Shown here piece by piece: positions 46,462-55,559 of a DNA stretch of 64,000 nucleotides. Every line of letters begins with the position of its first letter. Positions within the stretch are counted from its first letter, which is position 1. A program made the position numbers and the translations under genes. The DNA lies in NCBI GenBank assembly GCA_918026815.1, contig CAKJVC010000151.1:62001-126000 (forward strand), read 5' to 3'. The DNA is from Chalara sp. BL73. Its lineage: Eukaryota; Ascomycota; Leotiomycetes; Helotiales. The notes beneath the pieces are model-generated. The model saw only the letters and a list, made by a program, of their open reading frames with translations, was not told the DNA's origin and made no database searches.

Positions 46462-46658
46462 TGTCGGAATACCTACCACGTAGCAAAAGGCGTAGTAGCT
46501 GTGACTACGCTCTTGCTGGAGTGGTTATGGTATTCGATGATGGATTGATCTAAGCTACGGCCTATTGCCAGGTAGTTATATAGTGGTAGAAGACCCACAA
46601 TCCCCGTGATCTGGATCATCTGATGGAACGCGTGAAACTATGTACATGCATCCCAACA
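46462..46658 (-). mobile_element. Solo LTR, TGTTGG family, 197 bp, inverted
   Basis: Reverse complement starts TGTTGGGATGCATGTACATAG and ends GGTATTCCGACA. It is the inverted counterpart of the copies at 3225 and 12305. No target duplication is recognised. Confidence 0.72.
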
Positions 46659-47414
46659 CCCGTTTTTGTCATAATAGATGCTCTACACACCGCTCAAGGA
46701 ACTGCCCAATATTACCAGTAGACAGGCCGATCAAGTCTACGTTGATAGCATCCAGAAGCACCTCTCTAAAACTTCCGCAGATGCATTATCAATAGCTAGA
46801 ATCGACTGATCCGAATTAACCCGTAATCCTGCTATCATTCCCAAGTCATTTACAACTACCCATCAAAAGTACGGCGATACCAGCAATCGCCAAAGAGAAA
46901 TGCGGATTTTGTGTGAGATAATGTAAACACAGAAAAAACTCAAACTTTAACCCGAAGTGCACATGCAAAGGCGCCCATGTACCCAGAAAAATGATGGGCA
47001 CTTTGACTTTAAGCATCTCAAACTCTGTGCGCACGTCGATATCTCCGATATTTGGGTATAAGTTGCGTTTTCTAGCCACTCCTGAACAATTCTGAACTCC
47101 TCCTACGAGAAAATTACATTCGCATCGTCGCCCTCCCGCCTGATTTGCGAAAGTCTCCGTTTATGGCGCATTCATAATTCCTCCACCCAGCGTGACCATC
47201 GAGCTTTTATCACCCCTGATGCTTGTCTGAGATTTAAGGGCTCGCTACCATGCAGGGAAATCGTCATCAGCCTTATGGCACGCAAACTTCATGCAAGGTT
47301 GCCACGTGGATCAGTTCCTCTAGTCGAGCGACTAACGATTTGTAGTTAGTGTCAAACGGCCCCGCATCTTCCATAATAATTTACTTAATGATATAGTTTT
47401 ACGTACATAATCAG
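46659..47414. other. Decayed coding-like DNA
   Basis: On the minus strand, frames such as NDLGMIAGLRVNSDQSILAI (near 46790-46850) and the one at 46846-47079 (with IAGIAVLLMG) look coding but are broken by stops and match no family I know. Probably a gene or transposon relic. Confidence 0.35.
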
Positions 47415-47650
47415 TTGCCAAGCTTCAGGAATGTGGCTGACACGGGGCTAAATTGCAACAACACTGGCCTTGACAGCGAAACATTATTACGCAACGAAGT
47501 CAAACAACATAAGTGTGCTCTTCTCCTCGACGAGAACAGGCTTTTGTTCGAGGAGAATAATGAAAGCAGAGCTCGAAAATTTACGAGATTGACTGTGATT
47601 AGCATGGCAAAAGTAATAAGCTACAAGGGCCTCGTCAAAGTGTAGAAAAG
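47415..47650 (+). pseudogene. Relic of a pogo/Fot-type transposase C-terminus
   Basis: The frame reads CALLLDENRLLFEENNE, then MAKVISYKGLVKV and a stop. It matches the C-terminal part of fungal Tc1/mariner-pogo (Fot) transposases, whose consensus has ALLxDxNRLLFxxNNE and GKAKVMSYEDLV. The DDE catalytic part is absent. Confidence 0.68.
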
Positions 47651-47949
47651 TGTTATAGGAAAGACCCTAGTATAGGAGATAGAGTTCGCGGAGGGGTTAA
47701 GCGTAAACGCTCTGCAACCGAGCCAGCGGCAGTTCGAAGTCGCGGAAGAACGAATTGAAAAGTGTAAGGCATAAAAATAAGATGATGGAATTACGTGAAT
47801 ATTGTTCCGTATTACAGTTTGCAACAGAGAAGTCACCATAGACCGTAATCATGGCAGCGTAAAGCATAGTATCTCTTAGACTTAGGGCTATCAAAGGTGC
47901 AATGACTCGATCAAGAAACCATTTACAGAAAAGTGCTACTAAATTCAAT

Positions 47950-50900
47950 TTAAGCTACATCTAACTTATCATAGTCGTCTAAAGGATCATCTAGCAACAT
48001 GCAACATATTCCGCAGAGGCCTCTATTGCCGCTCTCCCCTGCCGCAGTGATAGATGCCATCAGTGCCGCCGCTGTCGGACGCAGGGTTTGCTGTACTATT
48101 AACATGCCCTGAATCCATACCAACACAGCGTTGTCCGTCGGGTAGTTTGTTGCCTTGAGATTTGCAAGTAATTCATGCAAGCCGTCTGGGTTCGTGCGCA
48201 CGTAAGCCTGCCGCGACCCGTGCTCTGAAAGAAACTCGTAAATAAACTCAGCCGCTCTGCCTTTAAGCACCGCAGCCATCTCGAGAAAGACAACGCCTAA
48301 ACTCCAGATATCCGACGATGTGTTCCGAGGTTCATGGTTGGCCACTTCAGGCGCGCAATACTTCGGCGTCATCCCGTTGACTATACTAACCGTAGTGCTG
48401 CCTTCTGCATCCATAAAGTCAAATGCCAGTCCAAAATCCGTAAACAGGACATTCCCGCCATGCACCAAGATGTTGCTAGGTTTGATGTCTTTGTGTCGAA
48501 TACCTTTCCCATGCAAAAACTCGAGCGCCCTTGCTAAGCAGCCAAAGAAAGTGCGTAGCTCTTTGTGTCTGGCTGAATTGGCGCATGCAAGGTAAGTGGA
48601 CAGGTCCATCTCGGCAACAGGAGACATAATCAGGCCCATGTACTTTGGATCAGTATAACTACCAACAAACTCCGCTACATGGCGGTGCTTCAAGTGCTTC
48701 AAGACCTCAATTTCATTAATAAATCGTTTGACGTCTTCTGTTCTGCGTCCGCCAAATATCGTGCTCCGAGGCACTCGCTTTCGTGCGTACTCTCGGAAAC
48801 TGATTAAGCTAAGGATCCGATCAACCTGCCCAAACCCGCCAGTGCCAAGAATACCTTTTTCCTCGAATGGAAGAGACTCGCCGTGACGGAAGTTGCGATG
48901 TTGTCCTTTGTCGCCTTTCTCAAGGTCTAGAGATTTGGTCATTACCAAGCTTTGAGCTGCCACAAACTGTGCACACCGACTGGGATGTAGACAGTATGGA
49001 AGGCTCCTTTCAGTAACGGGAAACCAGTGGTCGGAAAAGCCTAGGTCGATGAAAGCGTCAAGAAGGTCCAGGCAGTTGATAGTCCGAAGAGTAATGTACG
49101 TTCGCGGAACCTTGCTCCATCGAGCGTTGACTTGGCTCAATAAAAGAGACACTTGCTTAATCTCTGAGTCGTTGTACACTATTTGCCTTTCGGTGCCTTC
49201 AACAAAAAAGTCGCCCAGGCGGCTTAGAATGGCTTCCGCGCGTGGACTGGACGTGGCTGACGATGCTCGGGCGAGAATCACTTTCTGTAAAAGTTTCTTA
49301 CTTGCGAGTGTGTCTTCCTGCTCGGCACCTAGCACTCTCTCCCGTTGCTGAACTGACTGGCGCAACAACTGTTTTGCTTCGGAGTATTTCTGTTGCTCGT
49401 GAAGCGTAACTGCCAGCCTGTATTTGCTCCAAAGTGTGTCTTCATGTTCGGCACTGAGCACTTTTTCTCGCTGCTGAACCGACTGCCGCAACAGCAGTTC
49501 TGCTTCGGGGTACTTCTGTTGCTTGTGAAGCGTGACTGCTAGCCTGTATTTGCTCCAAAGCGTGTCTTCATGTTCGGCACCTAGCACCTTTTTTTGTTGC
49601 TGGGCTAACTTTTGCAATAGCTGTTCTGCTTCGGGGTATTTTTGCTGCTCGTGAAGCGTAAATGCTAGCGTGTATTTGCTTTTAAGGGTGTTTTCATGTT
49701 CGGCACCTAGCACTTTCTCCCATTGCTGAACCGACTGGCGCAGCAACTGCTCTGCTTCGGGGTGCTTTTGCTGCTCGTGAAGCGTAAATGCTAATGCGTA
49801 TTTGCTTTCAAGCGTGTTCTCATGTTCGGCACCCAGCACTTTCTCCCGTTGCTGAACCGACTGCCGCAACAACTGTTCTGCCTCGAGGTGCTTCTGCTGC
49901 TTGTGAAGCGTAAATGCCAGCCTGTATTTGCTCCAAAGTGTGTCTTCATGTTCGGCACCTAGCACTATTTCTTGTTGATAAGCCAACTCTCGCAACAGCT
50001 GCTCTGCTTCGGGGTGGTTCTGCTGCTCGTGAAGCGTGACTGCCAGCCTGTATTTGCTCCAAAGTGTGTTTTCATGTTCGGCACCTAACACTTTTTCTTG
50101 TTGCCAAACCAATTCCCGCAACAGCTGCTCTGCTTCGGGGTACTTCTGCTGCTTGTGAAGCGTAAGTGCCAGCGTATATTTGCTCCAAAGTGTGTCTTTA
50201 TATTCGGCACCTAACACCTTTTCTTGTTGCTGAACCAATTCTCGCAACAGCTGCTTTGCTTCGGGGTGCTTTTGCTGCTCATGAAGCGTAAATGCTAATG
50301 CGTATTTGCTTTCAAGCGTGTTCTCATGCTCGGCACCCAGCACTTTCTCCCGTTGCTGAACCGACTGCCGCAACAACTGTTCTGCTTCAAGGTGCTTCTG
50401 CTGCTTGTGAAGCGTAAATGCCAGCCTGTATTTGCTCCAAAGTGTGTCTTCATGTTCGGCACCTAACACTTTTTCTTGTTGCCAAACCAATTCCCGCAAC
50501 AGCTGCTCTGCTTCGGGGTACTTCTGCTGCTTGTAAAGCGTAAGTGCCAGCCTGTATTTGCTCCAAAGTGTGTTTATATATTCGGCACCTAACACTTTTT
50601 CTTGTTGCTGAACCAATTCTCGCAACAGCTGCTCTGCTTCGGGGTGCTTCTGCTGCTCATGAAGCGTAAATGCTAATGCGTATTTGCTTTCAAGCGTGTT
50701 CTCATGTTCGGCACCTAGCACTTTTTCTCGCTGCTGAACCGATTGCCGCAACAACTGTTCTGCTTCGGGGTATTTCTGTTGCTCGTGAAGCGTAAATGCC
50801 AGCCTGTATTTGCTCCAAAGCGTGTCTTTATGTTCGGCACCTAGCACTTTCTCCCGTTGCTGAACCGACTGTCGAAACAGCTGCTCTGACTCGGCGTACT

Positions 50901-50976
50901 TCTGCTGATTGTCGAGCGTGACTGCCAGCCTGTATTCTTTCTCTCCTGCTTTCCTTTTACTGCTCTGGAACATCAT
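47950..50976 (-). CDS. TPR-array serine/threonine kinase
   Basis: One open frame, 1008 aa. Residues about 15-560 are 13 tandem 42-residue TPR units (consensus YRLAFTLHEQQKYPEAEQLL, then REKVLGAEHEDTLWSK). A conserved linker follows (WSKVPRTYITLRTI, GFSDHWFPVTERSLP). The kinase domain covers about residues 705-970: glycine loop LGTGGFGQV, lysine in YARKRVPR, alpha-C INEIEVLKHLKHRHV, catalytic IRHKDIKPSNILV (HKD variant of HRD), FTDFGLAFD, YCAPEVA, SSDIWSLGVV. All residues needed for catalysis are present. The C-terminal tail is cysteine- and acid-rich. It faces a HeLo-pseudokinase gene head-to-head across 471 bp. The role is inferred: repeats as sensor, kinase as transmitter. An upstream ORF overlaps the start. 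Confidence 0.92.
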   Translation of the reverse strand: MMFQSSKRKAGEKEYRLAVTLDNQQKYAESEQLFRQSVQQREKVLGAEHKDTLWSKYRLAFTLHEQQKYPEAEQLLRQSVQQREKVLGAEHENTLESKYALAFTLHEQQKHPEAEQLLRELVQQQEKVLGAEYINTLWSKYRLALTLYKQQKYPEAEQLLRELVWQQEKVLGAEHEDTLWSKYRLAFTLHKQQKHLEAEQLLRQSVQQREKVLGAEHENTLESKYALAFTLHEQQKHPEAKQLLRELVQQQEKVLGAEYKDTLWSKYTLALTLHKQQKYPEAEQLLRELVWQQEKVLGAEHENTLWSKYRLAVTLHEQQNHPEAEQLLRELAYQQEIVLGAEHEDTLWSKYRLAFTLHKQQKHLEAEQLLRQSVQQREKVLGAEHENTLESKYALAFTLHEQQKHPEAEQLLRQSVQQWEKVLGAEHENTLKSKYTLAFTLHEQQKYPEAEQLLQKLAQQQKKVLGAEHEDTLWSKYRLAVTLHKQQKYPEAELLLRQSVQQREKVLSAEHEDTLWSKYRLAVTLHEQQKYSEAKQLLRQSVQQRERVLGAEQEDTLASKKLLQKVILARASSATSSPRAEAILSRLGDFFVEGTERQIVYNDSEIKQVSLLLSQVNARWSKVPRTYITLRTINCLDLLDAFIDLGFSDHWFPVTERSLPYCLHPSRCAQFVAAQSLVMTKSLDLEKGDKGQHRNFRHGESLPFEEKGILGTGGFGQVDRILSLISFREYARKRVPRSTIFGGRRTEDVKRFINEIEVLKHLKHRHVAEFVGSYTDPKYMGLIMSPVAEMDLSTYLACANSARHKELRTFFGCLARALEFLHGKGIRHKDIKPSNILVHGGNVLFTDFGLAFDFMDAEGSTTVSIVNGMTPKYCAPEVANHEPRNTSSDIWSLGVVFLEMAAVLKGRAAEFIYEFLSEHGSRQAYVRTNPDGLHELLANLKATNYPTDNAVLVWIQGMLIVQQTLRPTAAALMASITAAGESGNRGLCGICCMLLDDPLDDYDKLDVA
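49296..50934 (-). repeat. 126-bp tandem repeats encoding 13 TPR units
   Basis: Units 5 and 9 encode identical 42 residues, and units 3-4 resemble units 6-7, so blocks of several units have been duplicated as well as single units. Variation is confined to a few codons. Confidence 0.88.
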
Positions 50977-51074
50977 TAGTGCCCGGCAGATGCTAAAGCA
51001 CGCTTGCGTTGGATAGCTTGGAGGATAGAGGCGATTGCGGCTTGGATGGGGATGGCGGCATCAGCGGGGGACAT
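50976..51074 (-). other. Upstream ORF overlapping the TPR-kinase start
   Basis: A 32-codon frame starts at 51074 (MSPADAAIPIQAAIASILQA). Its TAA shares one base with the first ATG of the kinase gene (TAATG). The peptide is a plausible amphipathic helix. It may control translation by reinitiation or be an N-terminal exon whose splicing I could not resolve. Confidence 0.5.
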
Positions 51075-51447
51075 ATAAAGGCTGTAGTCTCAGCTCGCTA
51101 GATTTAAGGTCTGTGTAAGAAGGAATAATCCATCCGCATTCACTGAGCATTGAAGCAAATCTTCTGCTGGTAGAAGACTGGGTTTCTGCCAGTAGGTGCC
51201 CACGAACGTTCCTTTTGCACAGGGCTGAGATGGCGGTGGCACAGGTCCCAGTGCGGCCTTCGAGCTGGTTGGCTCTGCTACCGCCGAAATAAAATGACGG
51301 CGTTTCTGATGGGTGCACCGACCCGGCATCTTTGCAAACTTCAGTCTTTGCCCATTTTATCAAAGAAAGCCAGCATAACAAGTGCGCGATCGCGGCGGCT
51401 AATAGCTATTGCGACGTGAAAAGCCGCCCCACCAAGTTTCTTGAGTG

Positions 51448-53446
51448 ATGGTAGACCCACTCTCTGTTCTTGGCGCCGCGGTTGGTGTCACGTCCCTTAT
51501 CATACAACTCACAGATGAATGCGTCAAAGGTAGAAAACCCCAAAAATACGGAGAACGAGCTAATATTTTGAGGCTATAAACTATATCATGAAGCAGTAAA
51601 CCTACCCCAAACTCATCGCTACCTTCTTGTGCGCCTTCACATCGAACAACACCGTTTCCTTAACTTCGCATTCGAGGCTGGCCTTTTGAACGTAGATGGA
51701 GTAGTCTGCAGCACACTCCAAGTCAACAGATCCTTACTGTTAGCTATTCTTGCAGAGATTAAGTTGTTGTTCGAGAGTTTTGCAGCGGCAAACGGCAAAT
51801 ATGAGAAGGAGGTGGCCCACAGTCCAGTCAATTGGGTCGACCACTCGTACCCTGAGCTCGACCTGACGAACTTTCTCTGTATTGCAATGAGCGACTATAC
51901 ACAACTTGAGAGAGAGGAGCTGGCCAGCAAGAGAGCAGAAGCTGCAAAGCGTATTCGCGGAATAGGGAAGAGCATCACGCAGACAGCCAAGAATTTGCGG
52001 ACTATTGTGATGGAGCCAAAACGTCTCGTTTGGGCGGCAGTGGACAAAGATGCCTTTGAACACCTCATTTCGAAACTGGATGGCCTGAACGCATTCCTTG
52101 TATCACTATTGGACAGCTCGCAACTCCAGAGATTGCAGGACTCAATGAGCACGGCGTATTTGGAGATCCTACAGCTTCGTAACGACGTCGGGGAGCTCAC
52201 AGCTCTTGTTCAGGCGCTAGCTCCGGCAGCAGAAACTGAGATTAATATCCCTGCCGGAACCCTTAACCTTGAGAGCAACGCATTGTCTCAGGTAGTTGCA
52301 GAACAAACGGTGATGCAAAAGAAGAAAGAGAGCTATTTAAGACGCCTTGCAAATATCAAGATTCAGTTCACCAAAATCAACAATCTGAGCAACAGTAGCG
52401 TCGCTACTTCAGACCACAGCAAGTTTACCGATAGCCCGCTATCACTGGGCGACTTTGGCTTTGCTAAAGTGGCACCTGAGGTTGGAATTCTTCAGCACCG
52501 GACGCGAACTACTTACCGGGGTAGGAGAGTTTGGATTGAGTGGAAAGACACTCCGGCCACTGGTTTTATTGCCGCTGATGAGCAAGTAGAGTGGCGGATT
52601 GGACTCCTGGCGAATCTCCTTCGCTCAGCGAAACCAGAAGGCTTCAGAGCAGCATTGTGTTTGGGGTATATCAAGATCCTACACGCGGATAGTGCGACCC
52701 AGTTTGGTATTGTATTTGAAGAGCCGTTGATCCATGGTGCGGAGTCCAAGATTGCTACCCTTCGAGACTTGCTTGGACGACAACCACATCCATCGCTCAG
52801 TGCGCGCCTAGTGTTGTGTGCCGTGTTAGCTCGTTGTGTTCACAGCCTCCATGCAGTTAACTGGTTGCACAAGGGCCTACAGCCAGACAATATTGTATTC
52901 TTGTCCTCGTCCGAATTACCAAGTCTCAACGAGCCATTCTTGTCCGGCTTCGAGCTGTCCCGGCCTAGCACCATGGATCAATTGACAGAGAAGCCGGGAT
53001 TTGACCCACGCAAAGACATTTATCGCCATCCGAATGCGCAATCCAGTCAAACGGACAGCAAATATCGCAAGTCATATGACATCTACAGTCTAGGCGTCTT
53101 GATGATTGAGGTCGCGCTGTGGAAGCGGATTGAGGATGTAGTGCCATTGGAGGATCTAGCAAGGGCTAGGCCATCCGCGCTTCGAGAAATACAGCCTTGG
53201 CTGCTAGGTTTGCCGTTGGGCACAGGCTTCCCATTGGACACTACCGAGTCTGGATCTTGCCTGCAGCAAGTTGCCTTTGCGTGCGGCGATTCGTTCCATG
53301 ATATCGTTGAGCAGTGCCTGAGAATGGATACTGTAGAGAGTCCTAAATATTTTGGGGAGAAGGAAGCAGCGATTGGTTTGAGAGTGCAAAGAGTAACAGA
53401 ACAGGAGATTGTGAAGAAGTTGGACCGTATTGTTAGTTTAGCGTAG
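51448..53446 (+). CDS. HeLo-domain pseudokinase (MLKL-like architecture)
   Basis: Exons 51448-51529 and 51573-53446 (43-bp intron, phase 1) give 651 aa. Residues 1-210 are a HeLo domain: start MVDPLSVLGAAVGVTSLIIQ, then NLPQTHRYLLVRLHIEQHRFLNFA and LLLAILAEIKLLFESF. The rest is a degenerate kinase fold. A WIEWK lysine remains, but the catalytic motif is LHKGLQPDNIVFL (Asp replaced by Gly) and the DFG region is LSGFELSRP (Asp lost). A YDIYSLGVLMIEVALW helix follows. HeLo is a membrane-targeting cell-death domain, as in HET-S. The four-helix death domain plus pseudokinase recalls mammalian MLKL. It diverges from the TPR-kinase. Intergenic distance 471 bp suggests a shared promoter. Functional coupling is inference. 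Confidence 0.9.
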
Positions 53447-54770
53447 CGCCGAACATGGGGGCATGCTTTGGATTCGAAAAAGGAGAATTCCATTCTGGAT
53501 AAGATCAAGAAGCTGATTGCTGGAATCGATCCATACCTGCTTAAGGAAGTGAAGAAACGAGGTAGACAAAGTACGCAATGTTACAGGCAGATACGAAAGC
53601 AGCCACGAGCCACGTGGTTGCTTATGGAAATTTCTAGAAGAACACCATACTCTATAAAAACTTGGTATAATGTCCATAAAATATGACGTGACTAAGTTAG
53701 CGTGGTGCAAATACGATATTGTATAAGCGAGATAAATCCTTCGCCTTATCGAGAAGCTTGGCGTTTTTTGTGCCTATTGTCCGGATAAACTCGGCACGTA
53801 GATATTCTTTTGCTCTGTGTTTTCAAAGCCTTGAAGCCATATTCTTTCTTAATCGAACTTTCATGTCGCGGCCCCGAAAATCAGAGACAAGTCGATATTC
53901 CTGATAGAGAAGGGGAACAACGAATCAGCTTCCGACGCCACCAACGGGAGGATCGCCAGCATAATCAAAACCGCAATATTTTTTTACCGCAATCCGAATC
54001 CTTACAAGGAAGCGGCTGAAAAACAACAGCACACTGGACATAGCTCTATATACTCGCGAGGGGGAAACTTGGAACCCCTAAACGTTAAGCTCTTCTCGGC
54101 ACAGTGGGTTTCTCGCCACTCAGGGACGGAGGTTGGGATAGATGTATGATAAATGGTCATCCTATCCAGCTTGGCGGGCTCAATTGGTACAAGAGCATTT
54201 AGCAGCGGGACACAATTCCCCAAAAACCTTAATCGAGTACGCGCAAGCTTTTGTCGAAAATTACGGGACTTGAAATTGATCATCCAAAACGTGAAGAAGT
54301 GGATTACGGGGTTACACTTGCTGTGATTACTTTGGCCTTTATCTCGGTCATGAGTGCTGTCAGTGCGGCGGACACAGCGTTTGTTACGAAAATGGTCCTA
54401 TGAGCCTGGAAAGGTGGTTTGTAGGTGCTTCAATACAAAAATGCTGAACTAAGTAGAAAAAGTAAGAACTCGGGAGCTGTCGGCTAAGCCAAGTTCAGGC
54501 CACTAGTCGAACACAGGCGAGTCGGTCATGTGCTAACCGTGACAGGCTGCAAGTGGTTTGTTTCCGTTAAACCCAGAAAAAGTACTTAGAGCTATATCGA
54601 AGCCTCCCGCTCAATTAACTGTCCCGGAAGCCGATAAAATAAAAGTAGGTTCCTGTGTGTAAAACAAAGTATTGCAAAGGCCCGCCCGTAACGCCAATAT
54701 TAGCAAAGGCTTTTACTTCGCTGCATAATTTTATCAAGCAAGATGCTTATACGCTTAAGAAAACGAGTAT
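53447..54770. other. Intergenic with possible transposon debris
   Basis: Short lysine-rich frames after the HeLo gene and an open stretch near 54260-54400 (with VTLAVITLAFISVMSAVSA) match no family I recognise. May be part of the decayed element that ends at 55144. Confidence 0.4.
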
Positions 54771-54774
54771 ACAG

Positions 54775-55144
54775 CATCTACAGAAGTATGTACAAAAGCT
54801 TACTAATGCCGCCTAAATATCTTTTGCCGAACGTGCCCTCCTCCAAGATCGAAATCAATGTTAACCAGAATAAATAACGAAGCCAAAGTTCGCTGATCAA
54901 CTAAGTCAGTAGTATTTGAGAAAGCGAAAGTAATGAGCCATGAAGATATCGAGGAGGCACAAGCAAATCGCGCTGCGAAAAAGGTTATAAAGGGTACAGG
55001 AAAGCGTGGTCGGAATCGGAGAAGTGCTGCGCTAGAAGGAAGTGAGCCAGAGCCAGAGCCAGAAGTGGCGCAGATGATCGAAGTGTTAAAACCATGAAGA
55101 CCACCAGTGGCGCTGAAGTACTAGAACGCTGGTTGCGGGGGATT
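54775..55144 (+). pseudogene. Relic of a pogo/Fot-type transposase C-terminus
   Basis: With several stops in between, the translation follows the fungal pogo (Fot) transposase end: LQKYVQKLTNAA, ISFAERALLQDRNQ, then KAKVMSHEDIEEAQANRAAKK, KGKRGR-like GTGKRGRNRRSAALEG and EPEPEPEVAQM. Most of the broken codons fit C-to-T or G-to-A change. No catalytic DDE part is left. Confidence 0.78.
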
Positions 55145-55559
55145 AGATTGCTGCGAAATGAATAATAAATCATTGCTCTGTTCTTCAGCTTGAATAGGTT
55201 TCTTGAGGCAGCTCGCACTGGCCACGTGACCGGTTACTGTACATTAGAGTTAGTCTTCGTGGTATCCTCGGCGCAATAGAAGGGATGAATCATCGCCTGC
55301 CAGATGTCAGTGAGTTGAATCATTCCTGAGACCTCGCGTACCAAGCATCCCGACAATTTGCAACCTCCAGGGTATTTATGTGACCTCTCGACTTCCTAAT
55401 CCTCAACCATGCCATACCCTGCTCTATCAAAACTAGCAAGTTTGAGGTGCGAAAGTGGCGTCAATGCTCTGCTCGTACTGTACGAATCATTAGCTCTGTT
55501 GTTTGCTCAACACGTATTTATACAGTACTAATGTCGTACAGTACTGTACGCTTCACAAA
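55145..55559. other. Intergenic, no gene recognised
   Basis: 3' flank of the NB-ARC-TPR gene. The word TCGTACAGTACTGTACG near 55525 is palindromic and may be a small hairpin. Confidence 0.45.
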
